Assembly (NCBI GenBank): GCA_902783835.1
Contig: CACZSN010000004.1
Coordinates: 1-43,036 of the forward strand
From: an uncultured bacterium
GTDB taxonomy: Bacteria; Cyanobacteriota; Vampirovibrionia; Gastranaerophilales; Gastranaerophilaceae
Reading direction: 5' to 3'
DNA: 43,036 bases
The notes beneath the pieces were generated by a model that saw nothing but the letters and a program-made list of their open reading frames with translations, was not told the origin of the DNA and made no database searches. A program made the position numbers and the translations under genes. Below are positions 32,570 to 41,310 of the stretch, in pieces (positions within the stretch are counted from its first letter, which is position 1; each line of letters begins with the position of its first letter).

Positions 32570-32641
32570 TACACTTACTTGTTTCACTTACCTTACTCTA
32601 TGTGTATCGGCAGGGTTATTGAAAAACTTTAATGACTTGAT

Positions 32642-32670
32642 TTGTTTGTTACATTCTGTTACATTATAAT
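32642..32670 (+). promoter_or_regulatory. Upstream promoter for the degenerate HD-GYP gene
   Basis: TTGTTT (32642-32647), 17-bp spacer, TATAAT (32665-32670). The spacer contains two direct copies of TGTTACATT (32647-32655 and 32657-32665), 10 bp apart, so a regulator could bind across it. Confidence 0.55.
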
Positions 32671-32708
32671 TGTCCGAAAAATTACCGAAACTTTTTGTTG
32701 GGCAAGAG

Positions 32709-32736
32709 TTAACATGATTTTTCAAAATCGTATAAT
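32709..32736 (+). promoter_or_regulatory. Proximal promoter for the degenerate HD-GYP gene
   Basis: TTAACA (32709-32714), 16-bp spacer, TATAAT (32731-32736), giving a leader of about 35 bases to ATG 32777. Confidence 0.6.
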
Positions 32737-32776
32737 AGTATGAAGTTTTGTAAAACGGGTAAAGTTTTTGAAAAGC

Positions 32777-34204
32777 ATGTCGAAGATAAAGATAGAGAGA
32801 TTAGACCGCCGAATGGCACAGAAAGAAGACAAAGAACACATGGAAGACAAAAAAGAAGAAGGCGTATCATTATTTTCACAGAGTGCAGATTTAATTGATT
32901 CAGACCCGCTTGAAGAAATTTTTGCATTAAACCTTGGAGATTTTTTATCGGAGCATCTTATTTCCGATGATTTGGCGAAGAAAATCAGTGAAAAGGAAAC
33001 GGACAAAGTTGCAGGTTTAAAGAACCAATTAAGTGAATTAATTTCTATATATTCAAAAGATAAGACCTTAACTATTTTAGGATTCAACAGTAAGGAAGAC
33101 TATATTATATATAGTTCTATTGCTAAAACGATTAAGGAAATGTCAGGTGTAGATGCTTGTCATATTTATCTTACGAAGGATAATGCAGGCGGTTTAACCG
33201 GAGAAAAACATGATTTGCTTCTTGTCGGAACTTCCGTAAAATTGAAGGGCGATTTGTATTCTAAAAATATCGGATATAAATTTGATGATGATTCTATTGC
33301 CATGCAAGCTTATAAAAACCGTAAAACGATTGAGCTTAACAAGGAAGAAATTCAGTCATTGAAACCGATTAAGGACATTAATGAAGATAAGGCGGTTTAT
33401 TGTCTTTCCGTTCCGATGAAGAGTTCATTGGATTGTGTCGGGGTTATTGTAATTCAAAATTACGAAGAAAAAGAATTAGATCCGAATTTTGTAAATATGT
33501 GCGAAATCACGGCTGATTTATTTGCAACATCAATGGCATTCCAAAAAGAAGCGGAAGAAGCCGAAGAATTGATTAATGATAAAGATGCCGATGTGGCTGA
33601 TTTGCAACATTTAAGAGCGGAAATCACTGCATTAATCGGTGATTTGGGTGATGAACAACAAGCATTTGTAGAAAACCTTGCAAGAGCCGTTGACTTAAGA
33701 AGTCATTTCAAACAAGATTATTCAAGAGCTGTTGCGGACTTGTCGGTTGAAATTTGTTCGGAACTTGGTTTGAACGAAAAGACAAAAGATTTGGTATATT
33801 ATGCGGCACTTTTGAGAAATATCGGTAAAATTACGTTGCCGATTGAAATTTTCGATAAGAAGGGCGAACTTACAAAAGAAGAATGGGCAAAACTTTATAA
33901 CCATCCGAATATTGGTGTAAATTTGCTTATGAGCATAAACTTTATGGCAGAAGTTATTCCGTATATCCATTATCACAAAGAACTTTGGAACGGTACCGGA
34001 CGGGAAGGTTTGAGCGGTCAAAGCATTCCTTTGGGCTCAAGAATTATTGCGATTGCCGATGCATATTGTGCATTAACGACGGACAGAACTTATCGTAAAG
34101 CTATGAGTGTCGAAAAAGCACTTGAAATAATGCGTGAAGAAGCAAGTATCAAGTGGGATCCGATGCTTGTTGACGTCCTTATAAATTTGAAGTGTAAAAA
34201 ATAA
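32777..34204 (+). CDS. GAF + degenerate HD-GYP signalling protein
   Basis: A 475-residue soluble protein. A charged N-terminus and helix (1-95) precede a GAF-like domain (about 105-255: DACHIYLTKD, AVYCLSVPMKSSLDCVGVIV), then an HD-GYP fold at 290-470. The fold is clear (YNHPNIGVNLLMSI, SRIIAIADAYCALTTDRTYR), but the catalytic residues are not: HD is RN (R347, N348), HHE is HKE (400-402), GYP is GRE (408-410), and the first His is Tyr. It should not hydrolyse cyclic di-GMP and may bind it or act as a scaffold. Compare the intact enzyme at 21639-22715. The start is uncertain (ATG 32777 or ATG 32813); neither has a good ribosome site. Confidence 0.87.
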   Translation: MSKIKIERLDRRMAQKEDKEHMEDKKEEGVSLFSQSADLIDSDPLEEIFALNLGDFLSEHLISDDLAKKISEKETDKVAGLKNQLSELISIYSKDKTLTILGFNSKEDYIIYSSIAKTIKEMSGVDACHIYLTKDNAGGLTGEKHDLLLVGTSVKLKGDLYSKNIGYKFDDDSIAMQAYKNRKTIELNKEEIQSLKPIKDINEDKAVYCLSVPMKSSLDCVGVIVIQNYEEKELDPNFVNMCEITADLFATSMAFQKEAEEAEELINDKDADVADLQHLRAEITALIGDLGDEQQAFVENLARAVDLRSHFKQDYSRAVADLSVEICSELGLNEKTKDLVYYAALLRNIGKITLPIEIFDKKGELTKEEWAKLYNHPNIGVNLLMSINFMAEVIPYIHYHKELWNGTGREGLSGQSIPLGSRIIAIADAYCALTTDRTYRKAMSVEKALEIMREEASIKWDPMLVDVLINLKCKK

Positions 34205-34312
34205 TACTCAACAATTTGTTCAACAACAAATAAAATACTTAATTTAAAGGATACATAAAACTTAAAATTCCAATATACTTCTACTATGAAATTCAGCATA
34301 GGGGGAATTGGA

Positions 34313-35242
34313 ATGGCAAGACGTTCAAATTTAAAAGTAGTTGAAATACCGCAACAGGAGGCGGACTTACGGGTTGCGGAAAATCCCATAAAAAAATGCA
34401 AACCCTACAACGACATAGATTTGAATAATTGGAAAGATTATTCTAACGTTAAAACGGATACGTTGTGGTTGTTTCCGTCAAGAGACAAATCTGACAGACA
34501 TTCAAACGAATACCACGGCAATTATATTCCGCAGCTTGCAGAACAATTCTTCGAAAGATTTACGAAGAAAAAGGATGTAGTTTTGGACTTGTTCTTTGGC
34601 TCGGGAACTTCAGCTATTGAAGCATTGAAGATGGGCAGAAGATGTATCGGTGTTGAATTGAAACCGGAACTTGCTCAACATGTTGCGGAAAAGTTCACTC
34701 CGAAAGAATTGGTTACTGATGTAAATATTATTTCAGGTGATTCTGCATCGGAAGAAATCAAAGATAAAATTCAGGCACGTCTTGATATTATGGGTGAAGA
34801 AAAAGCTCAATTTGTTGTGCTTCACCCGCCGTATGACGATATTATCAAGTTTTCGGACAGAAAAGAAGACTTGTCTAATTGTTCATCTCCTGAAGAATTT
34901 TATAATATGTTCGAAAAAGTTGCTAAAAATGCGTACGATATGCTTGAAGACGGACGTTTTGCGGCACTTATTATCGGTGATGAATACAAAAACGGCAGAT
35001 GCGAATTTTTATCATTCTTTTGTGAACAAAGAATGGAAAAAGCAGGATTTATTCCGAAAGCGGTTATTGTAAAAGACATTCAAGGTAATGAAAGAGCAAA
35101 AGGTAAAACGGCAAATCTTTGGAGATACAGAGCATTGGCAGGTGGTTTTTACATTTTCCAACACGAATATGTTTTCATTTTCCAAAAAGATGAAAAAGCT
35201 CGTAAAAAATACTTGAAAATGATGGAAAAACAAGCAGTTTAA
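34313..35242 (+). CDS. Orphan DNA methyltransferase (N6-A/N4-C type)
   Basis: A 309-residue amino-methyltransferase of the PF01555 type. The SAM-binding motif LDLFFGSGTS is at 91-100 (then EALKMGRRCIGVE), and the catalytic motif is HPPY at 171-174 where DPPY or SPPY is usual. SAM motif before catalytic motif gives an alpha/gamma-like order. No restriction enzyme or specificity gene adjoins it, so if active it would be an orphan that marks DNA, perhaps for regulation or phage defence. The target site cannot be told. ATG 34313 is fixed by GGGGG 8 bases before it; an in-frame ATG at 34286 lacks a ribosome site. Confidence 0.82.
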   Translation: MARRSNLKVVEIPQQEADLRVAENPIKKCKPYNDIDLNNWKDYSNVKTDTLWLFPSRDKSDRHSNEYHGNYIPQLAEQFFERFTKKKDVVLDLFFGSGTSAIEALKMGRRCIGVELKPELAQHVAEKFTPKELVTDVNIISGDSASEEIKDKIQARLDIMGEEKAQFVVLHPPYDDIIKFSDRKEDLSNCSSPEEFYNMFEKVAKNAYDMLEDGRFAALIIGDEYKNGRCEFLSFFCEQRMEKAGFIPKAVIVKDIQGNERAKGKTANLWRYRALAGGFYIFQHEYVFIFQKDEKARKKYLKMMEKQAV

Positions 35243-35266
35243 CAATAAAAAGTTTCCTTTCTACGG

Positions 35267-35302
35267 TCGGGAGTTTCTTTTAGTCAAAACTCCCGATTTT
35301 TT
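35267..35302 (+). terminator. Intrinsic terminator after the methyltransferase gene
   Basis: TCGGGAGTTT (35267-35276) pairs with AAACTCCCGA (35287-35296), 10-base loop, then six T. Confidence 0.88.
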
Positions 35303-35371
35303 GTTTAAAAATCTTGTAAAAATGATTGTGTCAAAGTTGATAACAATCATAAAAAATGCTACACTTTAGGC

Positions 35372-36763
35372 ATGAAAAAAAGTTTTAAAAAATATATATT
35401 ATTATCTTTAATGGTTTTATTATCGTCTGCACCTGTATTTGCCGGGGCGGACTATAATGCCGGAATGGCAGCGTACAATCAGGGAAATTACAATCTTGCA
35501 AAAAGTTATTTTCGAAGTGCAATCAAGTCGAGTTATTATGATGTAAATGCCCGTTACATGCTTTGTCAGGCGATGATTGTAGGCGATAAAAATTATGTCG
35601 GAGCAAGAAACGAGTATCAACAAATTATCCGTATCGCTCCGAAATCACAGGCTGCAACCCTTGCAAGACAAGGAATAGCACAGCTTGATAAATATTTGAA
35701 TGCAAATAAACAATCGACGACAACAACCGCAACAACTTCGTCAAATAAAGTTGCGACGACGTCAAATCAACCGAAAATTACGGCAACGGAGTATGTAAAA
35801 AATGCATATCGCGGAGGACAAAAATACATTAGAAAACGCGGAATGACAAGAGTTTACATAGAAAATGATGCTGTTTATAAACCTTTAATGCAACAAGCAT
35901 ACAGAGAATGGCAAGCAGCTATGGGTTCTTATGTTATGTTTAGTTTTTCGGGAAATAAGAACGATGCGGCGGATGTTGTAACTTTTTTGAAGGCTGACAG
36001 TAATGCCGGTATGCAAGAAGGCGGAAATTGTGCAAATAAATATGACGGCACAACGATTACCGGTGCAAATATTTCGGTAAGAACATATTCTCCTGATGGC
36101 AAACCGCTTTCGAAAGAGTGGGTTTATCATGCAATGTTGCACGAAATCGGTCACTCGATTGGAATTTCGGGGCATAGTCCTTACCAAGGTGATGTAATGG
36201 CTCAAGGAGCGAAATATCCTGTTGCTCATTTGACCCAAAGGGATAAAAATACGGCAAGAACGCTTTATCAATCTTATTCCAAACAGCCGAAAATTGAGGA
36301 TATCAGGAAGGCAAAAGAGGCTGAATTAAAAGATATTGCGAAAAGAATTCCTAATGATGCTCACAGTTATATTGATCTTGGGGATGAATATATGGCTGCC
36401 GGAGAATACCAAAAAGCCGTTGATTCCTATAATCAAGCTTTAAAAATTAAGAAAAGTACCGATGTTTATTATCGTTTGGTTAAGGCATACCGAAATCTGA
36501 ATGATAAAGATAATCAAATAATTGCTTATAAAAATATTTTAAGCTTGAAACCATCTGAAAAATCAGCACTTTCCGGTCTTTTGACAATCTATTTTGACCA
36601 AAAAAGATTGCAGGAAGGCAGGGAAATTCTTGATACGTTTATCGACAACAATCCCAATATGGCTAATGATTCAACTATTTTGAATTTCAAATCATTATTT
36701 TCTGATAAAAATTTGAGAAGAAAAGAATATGAAGACAGACGTTTACAAAGAATTATAAGGTAA
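35372..36763 (+). CDS. Secreted TPR protein with matrixin-type metallopeptidase domain
   Basis: A 463-residue exported protein. Signal peptide (KKYILLSLMVLLSSAPVFAG), two or three N-terminal TPR-like repeats (28-108), a Thr/Ser linker, a zinc metallopeptidase domain at about 138-300 and three more TPRs (318-445). The zinc motif is HEIGHSIGISGH (257-268), the HExxHxxGxxGHS variant of the matrixin group, with E258 catalytic and a Met-turn at VM (M276). So it probably cuts proteins in the periplasm or outside, with TPRs holding partners. A protease flanked by TPRs on both sides is an unusual layout. It runs to the terminator at 36785. Confidence 0.87.
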   Translation: MKKSFKKYILLSLMVLLSSAPVFAGADYNAGMAAYNQGNYNLAKSYFRSAIKSSYYDVNARYMLCQAMIVGDKNYVGARNEYQQIIRIAPKSQAATLARQGIAQLDKYLNANKQSTTTTATTSSNKVATTSNQPKITATEYVKNAYRGGQKYIRKRGMTRVYIENDAVYKPLMQQAYREWQAAMGSYVMFSFSGNKNDAADVVTFLKADSNAGMQEGGNCANKYDGTTITGANISVRTYSPDGKPLSKEWVYHAMLHEIGHSIGISGHSPYQGDVMAQGAKYPVAHLTQRDKNTARTLYQSYSKQPKIEDIRKAKEAELKDIAKRIPNDAHSYIDLGDEYMAAGEYQKAVDSYNQALKIKKSTDVYYRLVKAYRNLNDKDNQIIAYKNILSLKPSEKSALSGLLTIYFDQKRLQEGREILDTFIDNNPNMANDSTILNFKSLFSDKNLRRKEYEDRRLQRIIR

Positions 36764-36784
36764 AATTTCAAAAATTTTTCAATA

Positions 36785-36820
36785 AAAAAGCAGACCCTAA
36801 AAAGTCTGCTTTTTATTTTA
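36785..36820. terminator. Bidirectional intrinsic terminator
   Basis: AAAAAGCAGAC (36785-36795) pairs with GTCTGCTTTTT (36804-36814), with T-runs on both strands. It separates the metallopeptidase gene from the hydrogenase operon, which ends at 36835. Confidence 0.9.
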
Positions 36821-36834
36821 CGTATTGTAATTAA

Positions 36835-38601
36835 TTACTTAACGTCTTTGTACGAACCAGTGAACTTGTCCGAATAAGTTGTGTGCAAAAGTTCGTGTGC
36901 TTTATGAGAGCCTGCTTTTTCGAGGTCGTTTTCATAAAGTTTGATGATATCAGGATTTTCGTGTGAGCGTCTTACGGGGAGATTTTTGTCTTCTGTGTAA
37001 AGACCCGCAGCACGTTCTTCTTTAACTTTTGCATTTGAGCAACTTGTCGGTTGACCGCCGCCGTTTACGCAGCCGCCGGGGCAAGCCATAACTTCTAAGA
37101 GTTGGAAGTTTGCAGTGCCGTTTTTGATTTCTTTGATTGCTTTTTCTGCTTCAATCAATGTTGAAACGACTCTCACAACGACTTTTGTACCTTTGATGTC
37201 GAGTTCGACTGATTTTGAACGAGAATTTGCATCAACGCCTCTCATTTCTTTGATGTCATTATCTGCAATGTTTTCGCCCGTAACGTAGTAGTATGCAGTT
37301 CTTGCAGCCGCTTCAGCAACACCACCTGATGCTCCAAAGATTGTTGCTGCACCTGAATATTCGCCGAACGGTGAATCTGCTTTTTCGTCCTCTAATTCAT
37401 TAAAGTCGATACCTGCTTCTTTAATCATTCTGCCGAATTCTTTTGTTGTCAAAACGTAGTCGGTTTCGTATTTTCCGTCACGCATTAATTGTTCACGTTT
37501 TGCTTCGTACTTTTTAGCGGTACAAGGCATAATCGAAACAACAACCGTGTTTTCTTTTGTGAAACCTTTGTGATATTTCGGCAACAATTCTTTCATAACG
37601 GGTGAAAGCATACCTTGCGGTGATTTGCAGGTTGAAAGATGTCCGAGCATATCGGGGTGTTGAGTTTCCAAATATCTTACCCAGGCAGGACAACAGGAAG
37701 TGAACAATGGTAATGTGCCTTTGTTTGACAATCTTCCGATGAATTCGGTCGCTTCTTCGATGATTGTTAAGTCAGCGGAGAAGTTTGTATCGAAAATTAA
37801 ATCGAATCCGATTTTTCTAAGTGCTGAGTAGATTTTGCCGATAGAGTTTTGACCAGCGGGAAGGTTGAACATTTCTCCGATTGCAACACGAACGGCAGGT
37901 GCGACTTGAACAACTACTTTTTTGGATTTGTCATTAATAACGTCCCAAACTTCTTCTGTGTTTGTTTTGATTGTCAAAGCACCTGTTGGGCAAACTGCTT
38001 GGCATTGACCGCAGAATACGCAGTCAACTTCTGAAAGGTGTTTGCCGTTGAGTGGTTGAACGACTGTTTTTGAACCTCTGTTTGCAAAGCCCAAAACTGC
38101 GTGTCCTTGAAATTCTTGGCACGCTCTAACGCAAGCACCGCATAAGATACACTTGTTTGGGTCACGTTTGATTGACGGGTTGTAATCATCGATTGGCTGC
38201 ATTTTTTCAGCCTTCAATTTCGGGAATCTGATTTCTCTGATTCCGTATTCTTCAGAATATTTTTGCAAATCGCAATTACCCGATTTGTCACAAGTCGTAC
38301 ATTCTCTGTCGTGGTTAGCGAGGAGTAATTCCAAAACTGTTTTTCTGATTTTTCTTACTCTTGCAGAGTTTGTGCTAACTTTGATGCCTGCTTCCGGAGG
38401 CATTGTGCAGGAAGAATTGACCATAACTCTGCCGTTAGGGTATTCAACTTCGACAACGCACATTCTGCATGAGCCGAACGGTTTGAGGTCGGGGCGATAA
38501 CAGAATGTCGGTACGTCAAATCCTGCTTTGCGGATTACTTCGAGAAGATTCGGTTCGTCCGTAAATTCACATTCTTTTCCGTTTATAAATAATGTACTCA
38601 T
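36835..38601 (-). CDS. hydA: [FeFe] hydrogenase catalytic subunit HydA
   Basis: A 588-residue catalytic subunit. N-terminal [2Fe-2S] domain (C34, C45, C48, C65), a His-ligated [4Fe-4S] site (H97, C101, C104, C110), two [4Fe-4S] ferredoxin sites (C151-C161 and C194-C204), then the H-cluster domain with L1 TSCCPAW (301-307), L2 MPCTAKKYE (from 358) and L3 ACPGGCVNGGGQP (506-518). The H-cluster Cys are C303, C360, C507 and C511. In trimeric HydABC it makes H2 using electrons from NADH and ferredoxin together. It is third in the operon, with AAAGGAT 7 bases before ATG. The maturases HydEFG are not in this window. Confidence 0.97.
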   Translation of the reverse strand: MSTLFINGKECEFTDEPNLLEVIRKAGFDVPTFCYRPDLKPFGSCRMCVVEVEYPNGRVMVNSSCTMPPEAGIKVSTNSARVRKIRKTVLELLLANHDRECTTCDKSGNCDLQKYSEEYGIREIRFPKLKAEKMQPIDDYNPSIKRDPNKCILCGACVRACQEFQGHAVLGFANRGSKTVVQPLNGKHLSEVDCVFCGQCQAVCPTGALTIKTNTEEVWDVINDKSKKVVVQVAPAVRVAIGEMFNLPAGQNSIGKIYSALRKIGFDLIFDTNFSADLTIIEEATEFIGRLSNKGTLPLFTSCCPAWVRYLETQHPDMLGHLSTCKSPQGMLSPVMKELLPKYHKGFTKENTVVVSIMPCTAKKYEAKREQLMRDGKYETDYVLTTKEFGRMIKEAGIDFNELEDEKADSPFGEYSGAATIFGASGGVAEAAARTAYYYVTGENIADNDIKEMRGVDANSRSKSVELDIKGTKVVVRVVSTLIEAEKAIKEIKNGTANFQLLEVMACPGGCVNGGGQPTSCSNAKVKEERAAGLYTEDKNLPVRRSHENPDIIKLYENDLEKAGSHKAHELLHTTYSDKFTGSYKDVK

Positions 38602-38622
38602 TTTATTAATCCTTTGCTTTCA

Positions 38623-40482
38623 TTAAGACTGTTTGATTGCTTTGAACGGACATGCGTTTACGCAGGAACCGCACTTAATACATTTGTCTTGGTTAATCTT
38701 GTGAGGATTTTTAACTGTTCCTTCGATTGCTCCGACAGGGCAAGTTCTTGCACATTTTGTGCAACCTTTACACAAGTCTTCTTGAATAGTGATAACTTTC
38801 ATCGCTGAGCAAACGCCTGCGGGGCATTTTTTATCTTTGATGTGAGCAATGTATTCATCTCTGAAATATTTCAAAGTTGAAAGAACGGGATTGGGAGCGG
38901 TTTTGCCCAGACCGCAGAGAGAACCGTCTTTAACTGCGTGAGCAAGGTCTTCCAATTTATCCAAATCTTCCATTGTTCCTTCTCCGCGAACGATTTTTTC
39001 CAAGATTTTCAACATATTCTTGGTACCTTCACGGCAAGGAACGCATTTTCCGCAAGATTCATTTTGAGTAAAGTTCATAAAGAAACGGGCAACTTCGACG
39101 ATACAAGTATCTTCGTTCATAACGACAAGACCGCCTGAACCCACCATCGCACCTGCCTTTGAAAGACTTTCGTAATCCATAGGTAAGTCGAGATGTTCTT
39201 CTGTTAAGCAACCTCCTGAAGGTCCACCGATTTGAACGGCTTTGAATTTTTTGCCATTTCTGATTCCGCCACCGATATCGAAAACGATTTCTCTAAGCGT
39301 CGTACCCATTGGAACTTCGATAAGACCTGTGTTGTTGACTTCACCTGTTAAGGCAAAAGTTTTTGTGCCTTTAGCTGATTCCGTACCCATTGATGCAAAC
39401 CATTTTGCACCTTTTAACATAATCAAAGGAACATTTGCAAGGGTTTCAACATTGTTAATTAATGTCGGTCTGCCGAATAAGCCTTTGTTTGCCGGGAAAG
39501 GCGGTTTCGGTCTCGGCATACCTCTTTCACCTTCGATTGAAGCAAGAAGTGCTGATTCTTCACCGCAAACGAATGCACCCGCACCTTCTTTGATGTGGAG
39601 AGTGAATGAAAAATCAGTGTTCATAATGTTTTTGCCGAGATAGTGACGTTCTTCCGCATCAGCGATTGCTTTTCTCAAACGTTGAATTGCAAGCGGATAT
39701 TCCGCACGAACGTAGATGTAACCTTCATCCGCACCGATTGCAAATGCTGCGATAGCCATACCTTCCAATAACTTATGCGGGTCACCTTCCATAACGGATC
39801 TGTCCATAAATGCACCGGGGTCGCCTTCGTCACCGTTACATACGACGTATGACTTTCCGCCCTTGTTTGCAGCCGTGAACTTCCATTTTAAGCCTGTCGG
39901 GAAACCTGCTCCGCCTCTGCCTTTTAAACCTGAATCAAGAATTTCTTGAATAACGGCATCGGGGTTGTTTTCTTTTAAAATATTTGATAATGCTTCGTAT
40001 CCTCTTACGGCGATTGCTTCGTCGATACATTCTGCGTTGATGTGTCCGCAGTTTACGAGGGCTGTACGAGTTTGTTTTGCGTAGAAATTAATATCTTCGC
40101 TTTTGAAAATGTGTTGATTTGTTTTCGGGTCAACGTACAAAAGTCTTTCGACGGGTTTGCCGTCTTTGATGTGAGAGTTGAAAATTTCTTCAACGTCTTC
40201 AACATGTACTTTTACGTAAGTTACGTCCAAATCCGGAATTAAGACCAAAACACCTTGTTCGCAAAATCCGTGACAACCTGTCGGGACGATAGTCATTTTG
40301 TCGTGAGCAGTGAGAGTTGAAACGTTAGCCCCCAACTCTCTGAATTTTTCGATAACATCCATAGAACCATTAGCGATGCAGCCTGTACCCGAGCAAACAA
40401 GAACTCTTAACCCTTGAGATTTGATGACATCTTGAGCTTTTTTTTGTTCTTGTTGAATATCTATTTCTAAAGTTTTAGTCAT
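38623..40482 (-). CDS. hydB: NADH-binding flavoprotein subunit HydB (NuoF-like)
   Basis: A 619-residue NuoF-like subunit. An N-terminal thioredoxin-like [2Fe-2S] domain (C30, C35, C70, C74), the FMN/NADH domain with GRGGAGFPTG (188-197), the N3-type [4Fe-4S] site SCGKCVPC (477-483) with C523, and two C-terminal [4Fe-4S] sites (C571-C581 and C601-C611). FMN here is where NADH electrons enter or split. ATG 40482 is fixed by AAGGAGG 6 bases upstream; it comes 1 base after the hydC stop, so the two are coupled. A gap of 21 bases leads to hydA. Confidence 0.97.
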   Translation of the reverse strand: MTKTLEIDIQQEQKKAQDVIKSQGLRVLVCSGTGCIANGSMDVIEKFRELGANVSTLTAHDKMTIVPTGCHGFCEQGVLVLIPDLDVTYVKVHVEDVEEIFNSHIKDGKPVERLLYVDPKTNQHIFKSEDINFYAKQTRTALVNCGHINAECIDEAIAVRGYEALSNILKENNPDAVIQEILDSGLKGRGGAGFPTGLKWKFTAANKGGKSYVVCNGDEGDPGAFMDRSVMEGDPHKLLEGMAIAAFAIGADEGYIYVRAEYPLAIQRLRKAIADAEERHYLGKNIMNTDFSFTLHIKEGAGAFVCGEESALLASIEGERGMPRPKPPFPANKGLFGRPTLINNVETLANVPLIMLKGAKWFASMGTESAKGTKTFALTGEVNNTGLIEVPMGTTLREIVFDIGGGIRNGKKFKAVQIGGPSGGCLTEEHLDLPMDYESLSKAGAMVGSGGLVVMNEDTCIVEVARFFMNFTQNESCGKCVPCREGTKNMLKILEKIVRGEGTMEDLDKLEDLAHAVKDGSLCGLGKTAPNPVLSTLKYFRDEYIAHIKDKKCPAGVCSAMKVITIQEDLCKGCTKCARTCPVGAIEGTVKNPHKINQDKCIKCGSCVNACPFKAIKQS

Positions 40483-40483
40483 C

Positions 40484-40978
40484 TTATGCCTCCTTGTCCT
40501 GTTTAATGACTTCGTCGAGGGCAACTTTAACGGCATCGGCAGTCATTTTGGGGTAAACTTTACCGTTGATAACGATAACCGGTGCCAAACCGCAAGCACC
40601 TAAGCAGCTGACGGTTTCGAGTGAGAACATGCCGTCATCTGTAGTTGACTTGTCGGGAGTAAGTCCCAATTTGCCTCTAACGGCATCGAGAACGGGCATT
40701 GAGCCTCTAACGTGGCAAGCCGTACCGTCGCATAATTTAATTTCATATTTGCCTTTCGGGTCAAGGCTGAATTGTGCATAAAATGTTGCAACACCGTAAA
40801 CTGTTGCAGGTGACAATCCTTCAATCTTCGTACCGACGTAAGTTAATGCGTCAAGGGGAAGATAGCGATAAATTTCTTGAATTCTCTGCAAAATTGCGAT
40901 AAGGTTCGATTTTTTAAATTCATAAGTTTCAAGAACCCTGTCGATAGCAGAAAAATCAATGGTTTTGTGAGTGGCCAT
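40484..40978 (-). CDS. hydC: [2Fe-2S] subunit HydC (NuoE-like)
   Basis: A 164-residue NuoE-like protein with a helical N-terminus and a thioredoxin-like [2Fe-2S] domain held by C83, C88, C125 and C129 (CDGTAC, then CLGAC). It carries electrons to or from the HydB flavin. The start is ATG 40978 with AAGGAG 6 bases before it; the upstream ATG at 40993 overlaps that ribosome site. First gene of the operon. Confidence 0.95.
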   Translation of the reverse strand: MATHKTIDFSAIDRVLETYEFKKSNLIAILQRIQEIYRYLPLDALTYVGTKIEGLSPATVYGVATFYAQFSLDPKGKYEIKLCDGTACHVRGSMPVLDAVRGKLGLTPDKSTTDDGMFSLETVSCLGACGLAPVIVINGKVYPKMTADAVKVALDEVIKQDKEA

Positions 40979-41052
40979 ATCAGTCTCCTTCATACTGTGA
41001 TTATTCGCTTGTATTTTAAATAATAATTTAATATATTTACTCGGATGTTAAA

Positions 41053-41082
41053 ATTATCCACCATATTAATTTCAAAAGTCAA
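41053..41082 (-). promoter_or_regulatory. Promoter of the hydCBA operon
   Basis: Minus strand TTGACT (41082-41077), 18-bp spacer, GATAAT (41058-41053). Transcription would start near 41046, giving a leader of about 68 bases. Confidence 0.68.
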
Positions 41083-41208
41083 GCAAATTTATGTAAATTT
41101 TTCCCTAAAAAAAAGCTTGCCGTTAGTGCTTTTTCGGAATTTATCGTGACAAAGTGCCCTAAAAAACGCGAAATTGTTACAAAAATCACGATTTGGGTAA
41201 TGGGGCAT

Positions 41209-41220
41209 GATTTCGAAATC
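41209..41220. promoter_or_regulatory. 12-bp palindrome at the -35 of the antiporter gene
   Basis: GATTTCGAAATC is perfectly symmetrical and ends 17 bp before TATAAT (41238-41243), replacing a missing -35. An activator or repressor site is inferred from that position. Confidence 0.4.
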
Positions 41221-41310
41221 GGACATGGGGTTTGTATTATAATTTGATTTTTGTAACGAAATATTGCCTTGATTAAAAACATTTGATATTCTTGAACAAA
41301 GGGGTATTAA

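Larger units (their letters stand above)
40979..41310. other. 332-bp divergent regulatory region between hydC and the antiporter gene
   Basis: No coding frame is supported. It holds the hyd promoter (41053-41082), a 12-bp palindrome (41209-41220), the antiporter -10 (41238-41243) and two copies of GATTTTTGTAAC in opposite orientation (about 41174-41187 and 41248-41260). Confidence 0.7.

Noticed and set aside
34313..35242. Restriction-modification system
   Set aside because: No endonuclease or specificity subunit lies on either side; neighbours are signalling and protease genes.
41160..41282. Minus-strand open frame 41079-41282 upstream of the hydrogenase
   Set aside because: It covers the promoter region, lacks a ribosome site and resembles no protein.
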